A DNA stretch of 64,000 nt from Litorimonas sp964425355 (GTDB taxonomy: Bacteria > Pseudomonadota > Alphaproteobacteria > Caulobacterales > Maricaulaceae), in the NCBI GenBank assembly GCA_964425355.1, contig CAYRMO010000003.1:1-64000 (forward strand), read 5' to 3'. Below are positions 8,390 to 17,702 of the stretch, in pieces. Positions within the stretch are counted from its first letter, which is position 1, and the number at the start of each line of letters is the position of its first letter. The position numbers were made by a program, and so were the translations under genes. The notes under the pieces are model-generated. The model did not search any database and was not told the origin of the DNA. It saw only the letters and a list, made by a program, of their open reading frames with translations.

Positions 8390-8451
8390 GGACCCGCTTG
8401 TCGATGCAGTCATACACTAATGGGGCGTTTTCAGCATAGGCCGGCGGGTCC
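8390..8451. other. Perfect 8-bp inverted repeat enclosing 46 nt
   Basis: GGACCCGC (8390-8397) pairs with GCGGGTCC (8444-8451). It lies between the 6S-like segment and the end of yqeY. There is no U-run and no tRNA-like internal structure. It may belong to the same transcript as the structured RNA upstream or be part of a longer leader; nothing else is recognisable. Confidence 0.3.
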
Positions 8452-8493
8452 GAGTATTTTCCAGATAGCTGCGCCAATCTTCTGCAGTTTCCG

Positions 8494-8526
8494 AAAAAAG
8501 AAACCTCGCTAAACTTAACCCGCGAG
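8494..8526 (-). terminator. Possible terminator overlapping the end of yqeY
   Basis: On the minus strand CTCGC (8526-8522) pairs with GCGAG (8509-8505) across the stop codon, followed by GTTTCTTTTTT. The stem is short (5 bp), so efficiency is uncertain, but the position directly at the yqeY stop and the U-run fit a simple terminator. Confidence 0.4.
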
Positions 8527-8988
8527 ATGTTCCTTAACAATGGCGCCGGCTTTGCCCATATCAATACGACCCGCATAGTTTTTTTTAAGCTGACCCATAA
8601 TCTGGCCCATATTTTTTAAACCGCTGGCACCAGACTCTTTCACCAGATTAGCAATGATATTGCGCAATTCATCTTCGCCAAGGGGTTGGGGCATAAATTC
8701 CTTGATGATTGTGATCTCTTCGCGTTCACGTTCCGCAAGCTCAGGGCGCCCATTATCCTCATAGGTTTGGGCACTTTCATTGCGTTGCTTGACCATTTTG
8801 GACAATAGAGACAATATTTCAGAGGATTCGATACCTTCACAACGATCTTCTGCGCGTGCGGCAATATCCCGATCTTTTATTGCGGCCGTAATCAAACGCA
8901 AGGTCGACACACGGACCGTGTTTTTGTCTTTCATGGCCGATTTGGTTGCATCATTAATACGCGCGCGCATATCCGTTGCAGGGCTCAT
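8515..8988 (-). CDS. GatB/YqeY domain-containing protein
   Basis: 157 residues, a complete YqeY protein. It shows the N-terminal helical part (MRARINDATKSAMKDKNTVRVSTLR) and the tRNA-binding-like C-terminal helices ending in KAGAIVKEHL. The family resembles the tail domain of the GatB amidotransferase subunit and is often found beside dnaG or rpoD; its role is unproven. Two starts are possible, ATG at 8988 or the ATG six codons later; the latter matches the usual family N-terminus. It is divergent from carA. Confidence 0.88.
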   Translation of the reverse strand: MSPATDMRARINDATKSAMKDKNTVRVSTLRLITAAIKDRDIAARAEDRCEGIESSEILSLLSKMVKQRNESAQTYEDNGRPELAEREREEITIIKEFMPQPLGEDELRNIIANLVKESGASGLKNMGQIMGQLKKNYAGRIDMGKAGAIVKEHLAG

Positions 8989-9189
8989 ATCCTATCCGTC
9001 TATTTTAAGGCGTTTAACACACCTGGTTTCTCTCTCAAGCGACGGCTTTTACGCGTTTAAAGGTCTTTTGCCAAGAAGATTTCCCTTATTGTCTTTTTTG
9101 GGCGCTTTATTGCGTTCAGGGCTTGCGATTTTGGGCGCTGGCTGTAAATACCCCGACAGTTTGCCCGCCAAAAGGTTGAAATTGATAAA

Positions 9190-10344
9190 ATGACTGATTT
9201 TACCCCAACGCAATCACCGACTGCAGCGCTCGTTCTTGCTAGCGGAGATGTGTTTTATGGACAAGGAATTGGGCATATTGGGGCTGCTGTCGGAGAGGTT
9301 TGTTTTAATACCGCGATTACGGGCTATCAGGAGATTTTGACAGATCCGTCCTATGCCGCGCAAATCGTATGTTTTACCTTCCCGCATATCGGCAATACGG
9401 GTACGACCATCCATGATGAAGAGGCCAGCTCTTCTCGTGCCGAAACCGCGGCAAGAGGCGCAATTTTTCGCGCGCAAGTGACGCCAGCCTCGAATTGGCG
9501 CTCTGATACGGAGCTTGGGGATTGGCTGACATCTCGTAAAATAATTGGATTATCTGGGATCGATACACGTGCTTTGACGGCGCATATTCGCGAAAACGGT
9601 ATGCCAAATGGTGTGATCGCGCATGACCCGAAGGGCGCATTTGATATTGAGGCTTTGGTTCAGCAGGCAAAAGACTGGGCCGGGCTTGTTGGGGCTGATT
9701 TGGCCAGGGACGTCGCCTCTGAAACGGGGTTTGATTGGACCGAAGCGCGTTGGGTCTTCCCAGACGGCTATAAATCTCAAGACAATGTCAAACGTGTCGT
9801 CTTGATAGACTATGGTGTGAAACGAAATATTTTGCGGAATTTGGTCAGTTCCGGTCTTGCCGTCACAGTCGTCCCGGCAAAGACGTCCGCTGAGGACATT
9901 TTATCGCTCAAGCCTGACGGCATAGTCCTATCTAATGGTCCGGGCGATCCAGCTGCAACAGGGGCCTATGCCCTTCCAACGATTCAAAAACTGATAAAGG
10001 CAGATCTCCCAATCCTTGGCATTTGTCTTGGACATCAAATGTTGGCTTTGGCCTTAGGCGCAAAAACAGTGAAAATGGAGCAGGGCCATCACGGCGCCAA
10101 CCATCCTGTGATGGATCACACAACCAATAAGGTCGAAATCGTATCTATGAATCACGGCTTTGCCGTTGACCAAGAGAGTTTGCCTGACACGGTTGAAGAG
10201 ACACATGTCAGCTTATTTGACGGGAGTAATTGCGGCATCCGCCTTAAAGGCAAGCCCGTCTTCTCAGTCCAACATCACCCCGAGGCGAGTCCAGGACCAC
10301 AAGATAGTTATTACCTATTTGAGCGCTTCGCGGAGATGGTCTAG
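9190..10344 (+). CDS. carA: Carbamoyl-phosphate synthase small (glutaminase) subunit
   Basis: 384 residues. The N-terminal CPSase small-chain domain (GEVCFNTAITGYQEILTDPS) is followed by a class I glutamine amidotransferase. Its catalytic Cys279 lies in GICLGHQM, with His363 and Glu365 in QHHPEAS. It supplies ammonia from glutamine to the large subunit for arginine and pyrimidine synthesis. carB is 2.3 kb away, separated by two minus-strand genes. The stop codon TAG at 10342-10344 is the first three bases of a 94-bp palindromic repeat, so the natural C-terminus has been set by that element. Confidence 0.97.
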   Translation: MTDFTPTQSPTAALVLASGDVFYGQGIGHIGAAVGEVCFNTAITGYQEILTDPSYAAQIVCFTFPHIGNTGTTIHDEEASSSRAETAARGAIFRAQVTPASNWRSDTELGDWLTSRKIIGLSGIDTRALTAHIRENGMPNGVIAHDPKGAFDIEALVQQAKDWAGLVGADLARDVASETGFDWTEARWVFPDGYKSQDNVKRVVLIDYGVKRNILRNLVSSGLAVTVVPAKTSAEDILSLKPDGIVLSNGPGDPAATGAYALPTIQKLIKADLPILGICLGHQMLALALGAKTVKMEQGHHGANHPVMDHTTNKVEIVSMNHGFAVDQESLPDTVEETHVSLFDGSNCGIRLKGKPVFSVQHHPEASPGPQDSYYLFERFAEMV

Positions 10345-10435
10345 TGCAATTTGAGAGAACAAAGATTCAGAAATTGGGCCTTATTTGCCCAATTTCTGAG
10401 GTTTGTTTGGATTGAACTTATCTCAAAATGCACTA
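10342..10435. repeat. 94-bp palindromic intergenic element, copy 1
   Basis: The ends are imperfect terminal inverted repeats, TAGTGCAATTTGAGA (10342-10356) and TCTCAAAATGCACTA (10421-10435). The centre is a perfect 12-bp stem, CAGAAATTGGGC (10368-10379) and GCCCAATTTCTG (10387-10398). In inverse orientation it aligns without gaps to 24555-24648 at 74 of 94 identical positions. It fills the whole space between carA and the convergent SDR gene and supplies the TAG stop of both. It can act as a bidirectional hairpin between convergent genes. No transposase is seen; it behaves like a REP/MITE-type element. Confidence 0.8.
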
Positions 10436-11455
10436 ACTTTCGATCTGACCGTTTTCAAACAGGCTTGCGGCTGCTGCCAAAACAGCATCTTTTGCGGGCC
10501 TGGGCATAACGCCAGTTAGATTCGTCACATAACCTGCATCGGCCTCATGAAATACACCGACATCCGGCACGATGGATTTGATTGTCGCGTCAAATATCCC
10601 AAGCATTTTGACCAGAAAATTGGGCATTTCACGTTGCGGGAGTTTAGAGTCTGGATAAGCTTGTCTTAGCATCTCCGCAATCTCTGATATCCACAATGTA
10701 TTTGATGCCGCCATTAAGCGTCTGCCACCACAATCTTTAGCCGTCATCGCATTGATATGAATCGACGCGCAATCCCGCACATCAACAATCGGATAAGCGA
10801 TACGTGGCATCATCGGAAACTGACCTGAAAAAAGACCTGTGATTATGGCGAGGGATGCACCGCCATTATCATAAATATCAGGCCCCAAAACGAGTCCTGG
10901 GCATACCGTTATCAAACGTGGCTCTAGGTCTTGAGATTTTGCGTAATCCCAGACCGCCATTTCGGCCCTTGTTTTTGAAACCGGATAGGCCGTCAGAGGG
11001 GGCCAGTCAGGATCTGACCAATCCTCTTCTTTAACCAGCATATGTTTGGGGCGGTTTTTTTGACCCATCATAGAGACCATTGAAGATGTCATCACGACAC
11101 GTTCTGCGCCAGCGCCAAGGGCGTGTTCAACAACACGCATGGCGCCCGCTCTTGCCTCAGGGACCAGAGCTTCGCGATTAGAGGGCGTGTCCAGCGGAAA
11201 AGGTGAGGCTATATGTTGGACAAAGCGACAATCTTGCACGGCGTCTTTCCAACCCTCATCCGAATCTAGATTGGCTTCAACCCATTCAAGCCCGCTTGTG
11301 TCAACGCCCTCTTGTTCAAACTTTTGTTTGATGGCGTCACCCTTCGCATTTTGTCTAACCGTGCCCCGGACATGATAGCCTTTCGATAACAGACCTGCTG
11401 CGACATGGGAGGCAATGAACCCTGAAATCCCTGTAATAAGAACTTTGTCAGCCAT
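10433..11455 (-). CDS. NAD(P)-dependent epimerase/reductase (dihydroflavonol-reductase-like extended SDR)
   Basis: 340 residues. The N-terminal Rossmann motif GISGFIASHVA is at about residues 7-17, and the YPVSKTRAE segment carries the catalytic Tyr-x3-Lys. The layout matches the cinnamoyl-CoA/dihydroflavonol-4-reductase group of extended SDRs, which reduce aldehydes or ketones with NADPH; the substrate is unknown. The ATG at 11455 is chosen because AAGGAAAAA precedes it and because the Rossmann strand begins there; a longer frame of 49 codons upstream overlaps the M48 gene and has no homology. Its TAG stop comes from the 94-bp repeat. Confidence 0.88.
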   Translation of the reverse strand: MADKVLITGISGFIASHVAAGLLSKGYHVRGTVRQNAKGDAIKQKFEQEGVDTSGLEWVEANLDSDEGWKDAVQDCRFVQHIASPFPLDTPSNREALVPEARAGAMRVVEHALGAGAERVVMTSSMVSMMGQKNRPKHMLVKEEDWSDPDWPPLTAYPVSKTRAEMAVWDYAKSQDLEPRLITVCPGLVLGPDIYDNGGASLAIITGLFSGQFPMMPRIAYPIVDVRDCASIHINAMTAKDCGGRRLMAASNTLWISEIAEMLRQAYPDSKLPQREMPNFLVKMLGIFDATIKSIVPDVGVFHEADAGYVTNLTGVMPRPAKDAVLAAAASLFENGQIES

Positions 11456-11468
11456 GATCACTTTTTCC

Positions 11469-12434
11469 TTATTGCGATATCTTTGTGGGACAGTGTTGAT
11501 TGTGAATTTCAATAGCTCTGGGCATCCAGCGTTCAAAATCAGCCACGCGAGTATCTGGACTGGGATGAGTGGATTGGAATTCTGGAGGTGACGCGCCTGC
11601 ATTCGCGCCCATTCGTGCCCATAATTTTGGAGCTTCTCGTGGATCGTAACACGCGCGCGCTAAAATCCAGAGACCAATCTCGTCGGCTTCGCTTTCATGT
11701 TTGCGCGAAAATGGCAGAGCATAACCATATTGGCTAATGCCGCCAAAGACACCCATGACGGCGCGTTGCGCGCCATAATCCATACCACCCGCGCCCAGTG
11801 ACACACCAGTTCCCACAATGCGTTGCATATTTTGTTGCGCCATACGTTCAGCCCCATGATGGGCGAGGGCATGTGCAATTTCGTGCCCCATGACGACAGC
11901 TAACCCATCTTCATTCTGTGCGATCGGAATCAGGCCCGTATAAACCGCGGAATATCCACCGGGCAGGGCAAAGGCATTGGCTTGTTCACTATCGATGACG
12001 TTGACCGCCCAATCAAAACCTGATGGTTCACCGGTTTCTTCAATCAACATCTGATCAGCCGTCCGGGCAAGCCTATCACCGATTTCCCTGATCGCTTGCA
12101 CTGCGGGTTCATTGGGCGAAAGGACGCGTGAATCTGATAGGATTTGCTTATAGGATTGCAGGCCCAGTGCCATTTCTTGATCTGTATCCATCGTCCGAAG
12201 TTGCTTGCGACCCGTCAGCGGAACGGTTTCTTGGTTCACAAAATAATAGATCGCCGCGCCTATGGCGAAAAGGATCATAATTTGCCATCGGAAACCACCT
12301 CGTCGTCTCGTGCCGCCCAAACGAGACCCAAAATTGCTTTGACCTGTTGACGATCTTCCAAATTGGGTCGGAGCCGCTCTTCGAACAACACGCTGGGTCG
12401 ATCGGTTTCCACCATATTGACGTCTGTAAACCAT
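11469..12434 (-). CDS. M48 family zinc metallopeptidase, membrane anchored
   Basis: 321 residues. A basic, Arg/Gly-rich N-terminus leads to one transmembrane segment at about 50-66 (WQIMILFAIGAAIYYFV). The periplasmic part follows, with the zinc motif HEIAH (His184, Glu185, His188) and a third ligand in RKHESEADEIG. This resembles the Oma1/LoiP/YcaL branch of M48, involved in envelope protein quality control. GGAGG lies 5 nt before the ATG at 12434, so that start is preferred over the ATG four codons upstream. It probably shares a transcript with the SDR gene that begins 13 nt downstream. Confidence 0.9.
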   Translation of the reverse strand: MVYRRQYGGNRSTQRVVRRAAPTQFGRSSTGQSNFGSRLGGTRRRGGFRWQIMILFAIGAAIYYFVNQETVPLTGRKQLRTMDTDQEMALGLQSYKQILSDSRVLSPNEPAVQAIREIGDRLARTADQMLIEETGEPSGFDWAVNVIDSEQANAFALPGGYSAVYTGLIPIAQNEDGLAVVMGHEIAHALAHHGAERMAQQNMQRIVGTGVSLGAGGMDYGAQRAVMGVFGGISQYGYALPFSRKHESEADEIGLWILARACYDPREAPKLWARMGANAGASPPEFQSTHPSPDTRVADFERWMPRAIEIHNQHCPTKISQ

Positions 12435-12635
12435 ATTGGCCTCCATTTTTCAGTTACAGATTAGCGGGCCAATAGATAAAGGCAAACCCGAAACCGCTTA
12501 AACTTTAAAGTGAACTGAGAAGTTTGCGCAAAAAATGCTATTTTTACGTCATTTTTGCATTGCACTGCTTGCAAGTTTTAATTCGTCTCATTATGGCGAA
12601 GCAATTTGCTTTCTCGCCCGAAACTGAGCTGATAC

Positions 12636-15600
12636 ATGCCTAAACGTAACGATATTTCCTCAATCCTAATTATAGGCGCAGGACCCATAATTATTGGTCA
12701 GGCCTGTGAGTTTGACTATTCCGGCGTCCAAGCGTGCAAAGCCCTGAAGGAAGAGGGCTACCGCGTCATATTAGTAAATTCCAATCCGGCCACTATTATG
12801 ACGGATCCGGGCATGGCTGATGCCACCTATGTAGAGCCGATAACCCCCGAAATTGTCGAAAAAATCATAGCGATTGAAGAACCTGATGCGCTCCTACCAA
12901 CCATGGGTGGTCAGACGGCCTTGAATACGGCTTTGGCGCTTGAGCAAAATGGCGCACTTGAGCGCCACAATGTCGAGATGATTGGCGCGAAAGCCGATGT
13001 CATTGACAAGGCGGAATCGCGCGAACGTTTTGCGGCCGCTATGACAAAAATTGGATTGGAAAATCCACGTGCGACAATCATAACCGCCCCGACCAATGAA
13101 AAAGGTGAGACCAATATCGCTGAAGGCGTGGCTGAAGCGGTTCGTAAATTACCCGAAACAGGCTTGCCAGCGATTATCCGTCCAGCCTTTACAATGGGCG
13201 GCACAGGTGGCGGCGTGGCCTATAACCTGGAAGAGTTTGAAGACATTGTTCGCTCTGGATTGTCGGCATCCCCGACGAAAGAAGTCCTAATTGATGAATC
13301 GCTTTTGGGATGGAAAGAATATGAAATGGAAGTCGTTCGCGACAAGGACGATAATTGCATTATCATCTGCGCCATCGAAAATATCGACCCCATGGGCGTC
13401 CATACAGGTGATTCAATCACTGTCGCCCCGGCCCTCACATTGACAGATAAAGAATATCAAATGATGCGAAATGCCTCTCTGGCAGTATTGCGTGAGATCG
13501 GCGTTGAGACAGGCGGGTCCAATGTTCAATTTGGGATTAACCCTGTTGACGGGCGTATGGTCGTGATTGAAATGAACCCGCGCGTGTCTCGGTCTTCTGC
13601 CTTGGCGTCAAAAGCCACGGGGTTTCCGATTGCAAAAATCGCGGCCAAGCTGGCCGTTGGATATACGCTGGATGAACTTGACAATGATATAACAGGTGCA
13701 ACGCCTGCGGCTTTTGAACCAACGATTGATTATGTCGTCACAAAAATACCGCGTTTCGCCTTTGAAAAATTCCCGGGCAGTGAAGCCGTCTTGACGACAG
13801 CTATGCGCTCAGTTGGTGAAGCCATGTCAATTGGTCGTACATTTAATGAAAGCCTGCAAAAGGCGCTTCGGTCCTTGGAAACCGATCTTGAAGGCTTGGA
13901 CCCAATTGATTTGGGCACAACGGATCCAAAAGAAATCGATCGCGCACTTAAATCACGCCTTTCAATACAGGCACCAGATAGAATTCTTGTGATTGCGCAA
14001 GCCTTTCGTGCAGGGTTTTCGGTCGAGAAAGTTCAACAATATACGAAATTTGACCCGTGGTTCTTACGCCAATTTGAGACCATCATTAAAGCCGAAAACT
14101 GGCTAATTGAAAATGGATTGCCCAAGGATGCTGCGACCTGGCGTGCCATTAAATCTGAAGGTTTTTCCGATGCGCGGATTGCGACGTTAACGCAATCAAG
14201 CGAAACGAAAGTTAGGGAATTTCGGCAAAAAGCAGGCGTGAGGCCCGTTTATAAACGCGTTGATACTTGCGCTGCGGAATTTGCGGCGAAAACGCCTTAT
14301 ATGTATTCAACCTATGAGATGCCGAGCTTTGGCGGAAAAGTTGAAAACGAAGCCCGCGTCTCGGACCGGAAGAAAGTTATTATCCTGGGCGGCGGACCAA
14401 ACCGGATCGGTCAAGGGATCGAATTTGATTATTGTTGTTGTCACGCAGCCTATGCGATGGCCGAATTGGATGTCGAGTCCATTATGGTCAATTGTAACCC
14501 AGAGACGGTTTCAACGGATTATGATACGTCTGATCGTCTGTATTTTGAGCCTTTGACCGAAGAAGATGTTCTGGAATTGATATATGGCGAAATGCAGTCT
14601 GGGGAAGTCCTCGGCGTCATTGTTCAATTTGGTGGTCAGACACCATTGAAGTTGGCGGAAGCCTTAGAAGCCAATGGGATACCGCTCCTTGGAACAAAGC
14701 GGGATGCGCTCGACCGCGCAGAAGACCGGGAACGTTTTAAAGATCTGGTCGACATGCTTGGCTTGAAACAACCCAAAAACGCAATTGCGCGAAATATCAA
14801 ACAAGCCCAACTTGCTGCTGATGAAGTTGGCTATCCGCTTGTCTTGCGTCCGTCCAACGTCCTCGGGGGTCGTGGCATGGAAATTGTCGATTCTGATGAA
14901 GAGTTAAATCGCTATATTAAAGAAGCCGTCAAGGTTTCTGGGAAATCGCCCTTATTGATCGACCAATATCTGCGCGATGCTGTTGAAGTCGATGTCGACG
15001 TGATTTGCGACGGAGAAGCCGTCTTTGTTGCGGGGATTATGGAACATATTGAAGAAGCTGGTGTACATTCTGGGGATAGCGCCTGTTCTTTACCGCCTTA
15101 TACATTATCAGACGAAATTGTCGCTGAGCTTGCGAGACAGGCAGAGGCGCTCGCGCTGGAATTGGGTGTTGTCGGATTGATGAACACCCAATTTGCCGTC
15201 AAAGACGGGGATGTTTACCTCATTGAGGTTAATCCGCGCGCGTCACGGACTGTTCCATTTGTCGCCAAGGCCATAGGTCTACCCGTCGCCAATATCGCTG
15301 CGAAAGTTATGGCAGGTATGAAACTATCCGAATTTGATCTTCAAACGCGGCCGCAAAAATATATTGCCGTCAAAGAAGCCGTCTTCCCATTTGCCCGTTT
15401 CCCCGGCGTTGATACGGTACTGGGTCCAGAAATGCGCTCAACGGGTGAAGTGATGGGACTGGCTGATAATTTCGGATTGGCTTTTGCAAAAAGTCAATTG
15501 GGAGGCGGTGTGACCCTGCCCAAGTCAGGGAAAGTTTTTATCTCGGTTAAAGCGGGTCACAAGCCCATTATGCTTGAGCTAGCAAAAGACCTCACCGCTT

Positions 15601-15923
15601 TAGGGTTCACAATTATTGCGACGGGCGGGACAACTAAATATTTGCGTGAAAATGGCGTCGAGGTCGAATATGTCAGGAAGGTCCATGAAGGGCGTCCGCA
15701 TATTGTCGATGCGATGAAAAATGGTGATATTGCGCTGGTCTTTAATACAACAAGTGGAAAACAGGCCTTGCAAGATTCAAAATCTTTGCGTCGGACAGCG
15801 TTGAATGAGAAAATACCCTATTTCACGACGGCAGCGGCGGCTAAGGCGACTGTTGAGGCCATAAAAGCTCTGGATGCCGGTGATTATGAAGTTGAAAGCC
15901 TACAGTCTATCGCGGCTGGCTAA
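12636..15923 (+). CDS. carB: Carbamoyl-phosphate synthase large subunit
   Basis: 1095 residues, full length. Two homologous ATP-grasp halves follow each other: about 1-400 (start ILIIGAGPIIIGQACEFDYSG) and 560-940 (start VIILGGGPNRIGQGIEFDYCC). An oligomerisation region lies between them. The C-terminal 150 residues are the MGS-type allosteric domain (FIIATGGTTKYLRENG), where nucleotides and ornithine act in other bacteria. It makes carbamoyl phosphate from bicarbonate, ammonia and two ATP. It is monocistronic, with a strong hairpin terminator 106 nt after the stop. Confidence 0.98.
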   Translation: MPKRNDISSILIIGAGPIIIGQACEFDYSGVQACKALKEEGYRVILVNSNPATIMTDPGMADATYVEPITPEIVEKIIAIEEPDALLPTMGGQTALNTALALEQNGALERHNVEMIGAKADVIDKAESRERFAAAMTKIGLENPRATIITAPTNEKGETNIAEGVAEAVRKLPETGLPAIIRPAFTMGGTGGGVAYNLEEFEDIVRSGLSASPTKEVLIDESLLGWKEYEMEVVRDKDDNCIIICAIENIDPMGVHTGDSITVAPALTLTDKEYQMMRNASLAVLREIGVETGGSNVQFGINPVDGRMVVIEMNPRVSRSSALASKATGFPIAKIAAKLAVGYTLDELDNDITGATPAAFEPTIDYVVTKIPRFAFEKFPGSEAVLTTAMRSVGEAMSIGRTFNESLQKALRSLETDLEGLDPIDLGTTDPKEIDRALKSRLSIQAPDRILVIAQAFRAGFSVEKVQQYTKFDPWFLRQFETIIKAENWLIENGLPKDAATWRAIKSEGFSDARIATLTQSSETKVREFRQKAGVRPVYKRVDTCAAEFAAKTPYMYSTYEMPSFGGKVENEARVSDRKKVIILGGGPNRIGQGIEFDYCCCHAAYAMAELDVESIMVNCNPETVSTDYDTSDRLYFEPLTEEDVLELIYGEMQSGEVLGVIVQFGGQTPLKLAEALEANGIPLLGTKRDALDRAEDRERFKDLVDMLGLKQPKNAIARNIKQAQLAADEVGYPLVLRPSNVLGGRGMEIVDSDEELNRYIKEAVKVSGKSPLLIDQYLRDAVEVDVDVICDGEAVFVAGIMEHIEEAGVHSGDSACSLPPYTLSDEIVAELARQAEALALELGVVGLMNTQFAVKDGDVYLIEVNPRASRTVPFVAKAIGLPVANIAAKVMAGMKLSEFDLQTRPQKYIAVKEAVFPFARFPGVDTVLGPEMRSTGEVMGLADNFGLAFAKSQLGGGVTLPKSGKVFISVKAGHKPIMLELAKDLTALGFTIIATGGTTKYLRENGVEVEYVRKVHEGRPHIVDAMKNGDIALVFNTTSGKQALQDSKSLRRTALNEKIPYFTTAAAAKATVEAIKALDAGDYEVESLQSIAAG

Positions 15924-16028
15924 GCAAAAAATCCACTACAGGTGGAGGTCTTGACTTCACCCCTTTCTTCACCGTAACCTTTTGAAGTCTTTTGATTTTC
16001 GTCTCCTTTCGATTGCATTAGACATTTT

Positions 16029-16064
16029 GGCGACAGGGTGGCACCTCTGTCGCCTTTCAATTTT
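16029..16064 (+). terminator. Rho-independent terminator after carB
   Basis: GGCGACAG (16029-16036) pairs with CTGTCGCC (16047-16054), an 8-bp GC-rich stem with a 10-nt loop, followed by TTTCAATTTT. It is the main feature of the 340-nt gap between carB and greA. Confidence 0.8.
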
Positions 16065-16183
16065 CAGAGCTTTTTCTTCAAAAAACCACGTTATAAATCG
16101 AGAATTGCGCTATTTTGATATGAAATGACCTAGTATTAATCGATAGTTATGGGTTTCATTGAAAAGACGAGGTAAATTCGGCC

Positions 16184-16211
16184 TTGACGATTGCGCTTTA
16201 ACCCCTATCTG
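16184..16211 (+). promoter_or_regulatory. Possible greA promoter
   Basis: TTGACG at 16184-16189 and TATCTG at 16206-16211 are separated by 16 nt, close to the alphaproteobacterial housekeeping consensus in the -35 half and weak in the -10 half. A start near 16218 would give a leader of about 45 nt before the greA ATG. Confidence 0.35.
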
Positions 16212-16263
16212 CTGTCGGTTCGTAATTTTTGAAGTTGCATTATTATTTGGAGGCGAAGTCGCC

Positions 16264-16737
16264 ATGCAAAAATTTCCAATGACCGTACAAGGCCATGCGG
16301 CGCTTGAGACAGAGCTTAAGCATTTGAAATCTGTTGAACGGCCTGAGATCATTAATGCAATCTCGGTTGCGCGTGATCACGGTGACCTATCAGAAAATGC
16401 TGAATATCATGCCGCGAAGGAAAAACAGGGCTTTATCGAAGGCCGAATCCAAGAACTAGAGTCTAAATTGGTGCTCGCACAGGTGATCGATCCGACCTCC
16501 ATGTCTGGCGAAGTCGTCCGATTTGGAGCGACCGTTAAAATTGTCAATGAAGACACAGATGAAGAATCTACCTATCAGATTGTTGGCGAAGATGAGGCCA
16601 ATGTAAAAGATGGGAAAATCTCGGTTACGTCTCCGATTGCACGGGCCATGATTACCAAGGAAGTTGGTGATGTGTTCGAGGTGATCGCCCCGGGTGGATC
16701 CAAGGGGTATGAAATCCTGGAAGTCGATTACAAGTAA
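16264..16737 (+). CDS. greA: Transcription elongation factor GreA
   Basis: 157 residues, the standard GreA length. The N-terminal coiled coil (about 1-75) contains DHGDLSENAEYHAAKE, whose acidic tip residues act in the RNA polymerase secondary channel to stimulate cleavage of backtracked transcripts. The C-terminal FKBP-like domain ends PGGSKGYEILEVDY. The ATG at 16264 is chosen because GGAGG lies 10 nt upstream and the family starts MxKxPMT here; an upstream in-frame extension of 35 codons is leader sequence. Its TAA overlaps the ATG of the next gene. Confidence 0.97.
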   Translation: MQKFPMTVQGHAALETELKHLKSVERPEIINAISVARDHGDLSENAEYHAAKEKQGFIEGRIQELESKLVLAQVIDPTSMSGEVVRFGATVKIVNEDTDEESTYQIVGEDEANVKDGKISVTSPIARAMITKEVGDVFEVIAPGGSKGYEILEVDYK

Positions 16738-17702
16738 TGACTGAGGCAAGCGGCGAAGATGGGACATTGCGATGTCTCGTCATCTCCGATGGTCGACGCG
16801 GGATTGAAAACCAGGCTCTCGGCTTGGTCGAAGCCTGCGCGAAAATAAGATCCATTTCCATTGATAGACACCACCTTAATCCAAAGGGCTGGACGTCATT
16901 TTTACCGCCCGGAATAAAAGCCCGTATTTCATCGCCGGACCTCCCCGATTGCGACGTCGCAATTGGGTGTGGTCGTCACGCCATTCCGGTCCTGATTAGC
17001 TTAAAGCGGCACAAGCCTGAGATTTTTACAATCTACATACAGGACCCGCGGATAGACAGCTCCGGTTTTGATATCGTCATTGCGCCGGAACATGACCATG
17101 TTTCAGGTCAAAATGTAATATCAATGGTGGGGTCGCCTAACCGGATTACGCCTGAGAAACTCAACCAGGGTTTGACGGAATTTACCGAGAAGATATCACG
17201 TTTTTCTGATCCTGCGGCCACCTTTTTAATCGGGGGCGACTCAAAACGCCATAAGCTGTCAGACGGGGATCACGACCTACATATTAGCCACGCTAAACAG
17301 CTCATCTCAAAAGGATATTCTATTTGGGTGACACTGTCCCGGCGTACACCGGAATTTGCAAGGCAGAGCTGGGACGAGTTTGCAAAGGCTAATGAGCAGG
17401 TCTGGCTATATGATGGCGCTGATGATGGAATGGGCGCCAATCCCTATTTTGCCTTTTTAGCCAAAGCAAAAATGATATTGGTGACGGAAGATAGTACAAA
17501 TATGCTGACAGAAGCCTGCGCGACGGGTGTTCCGGTTTTTCGTCTTTCCATGAGCGGCAAATCCGGAAAATTTCAAAACCTTTATGACGCCCTTGATACG
17601 CGCTGTGGGGTCACGGTTTTTACGCATGATTTTGAGCTAAAAGACTACGTGCCACTGGAAGAGACACGGCGTGTCGCCGAGCTTTTATGCGGGCGCTTTT
17701 AA
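16737..17702 (+). CDS. ELM1/GtrOC1-like protein (DUF1022)
   Basis: 321 residues of the 'mitochondrial fission ELM1' family common in alphaproteobacteria. The N-terminal ISDGRRGIENQALGL and the GCGRHAIPV segment are characteristic. The C-terminal half (VTEDSTNMLTEACATGVPVF) resembles the nucleotide-sugar binding part of GT-B glycosyltransferases. Bacterial members are suspected to act in envelope glycan synthesis; this is not established. It overlaps greA by one base, so its translation is coupled to a housekeeping gene. Confidence 0.85.
   Translation: MTEASGEDGTLRCLVISDGRRGIENQALGLVEACAKIRSISIDRHHLNPKGWTSFLPPGIKARISSPDLPDCDVAIGCGRHAIPVLISLKRHKPEIFTIYIQDPRIDSSGFDIVIAPEHDHVSGQNVISMVGSPNRITPEKLNQGLTEFTEKISRFSDPAATFLIGGDSKRHKLSDGDHDLHISHAKQLISKGYSIWVTLSRRTPEFARQSWDEFAKANEQVWLYDGADDGMGANPYFAFLAKAKMILVTEDSTNMLTEACATGVPVFRLSMSGKSGKFQNLYDALDTRCGVTVFTHDFELKDYVPLEETRRVAELLCGRF

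Noticed and set aside
8385..8576. Minus-strand open frame of 63 codons overlapping the end of yqeY
   Set aside because: It starts inside yqeY in another frame, lacks a ribosome site and has no recognisable content.
12447..12635. Attenuator or riboswitch before carB
   Set aside because: Only short A/T-rich partial dyads are visible; no terminator-antiterminator pair or leader peptide could be drawn.
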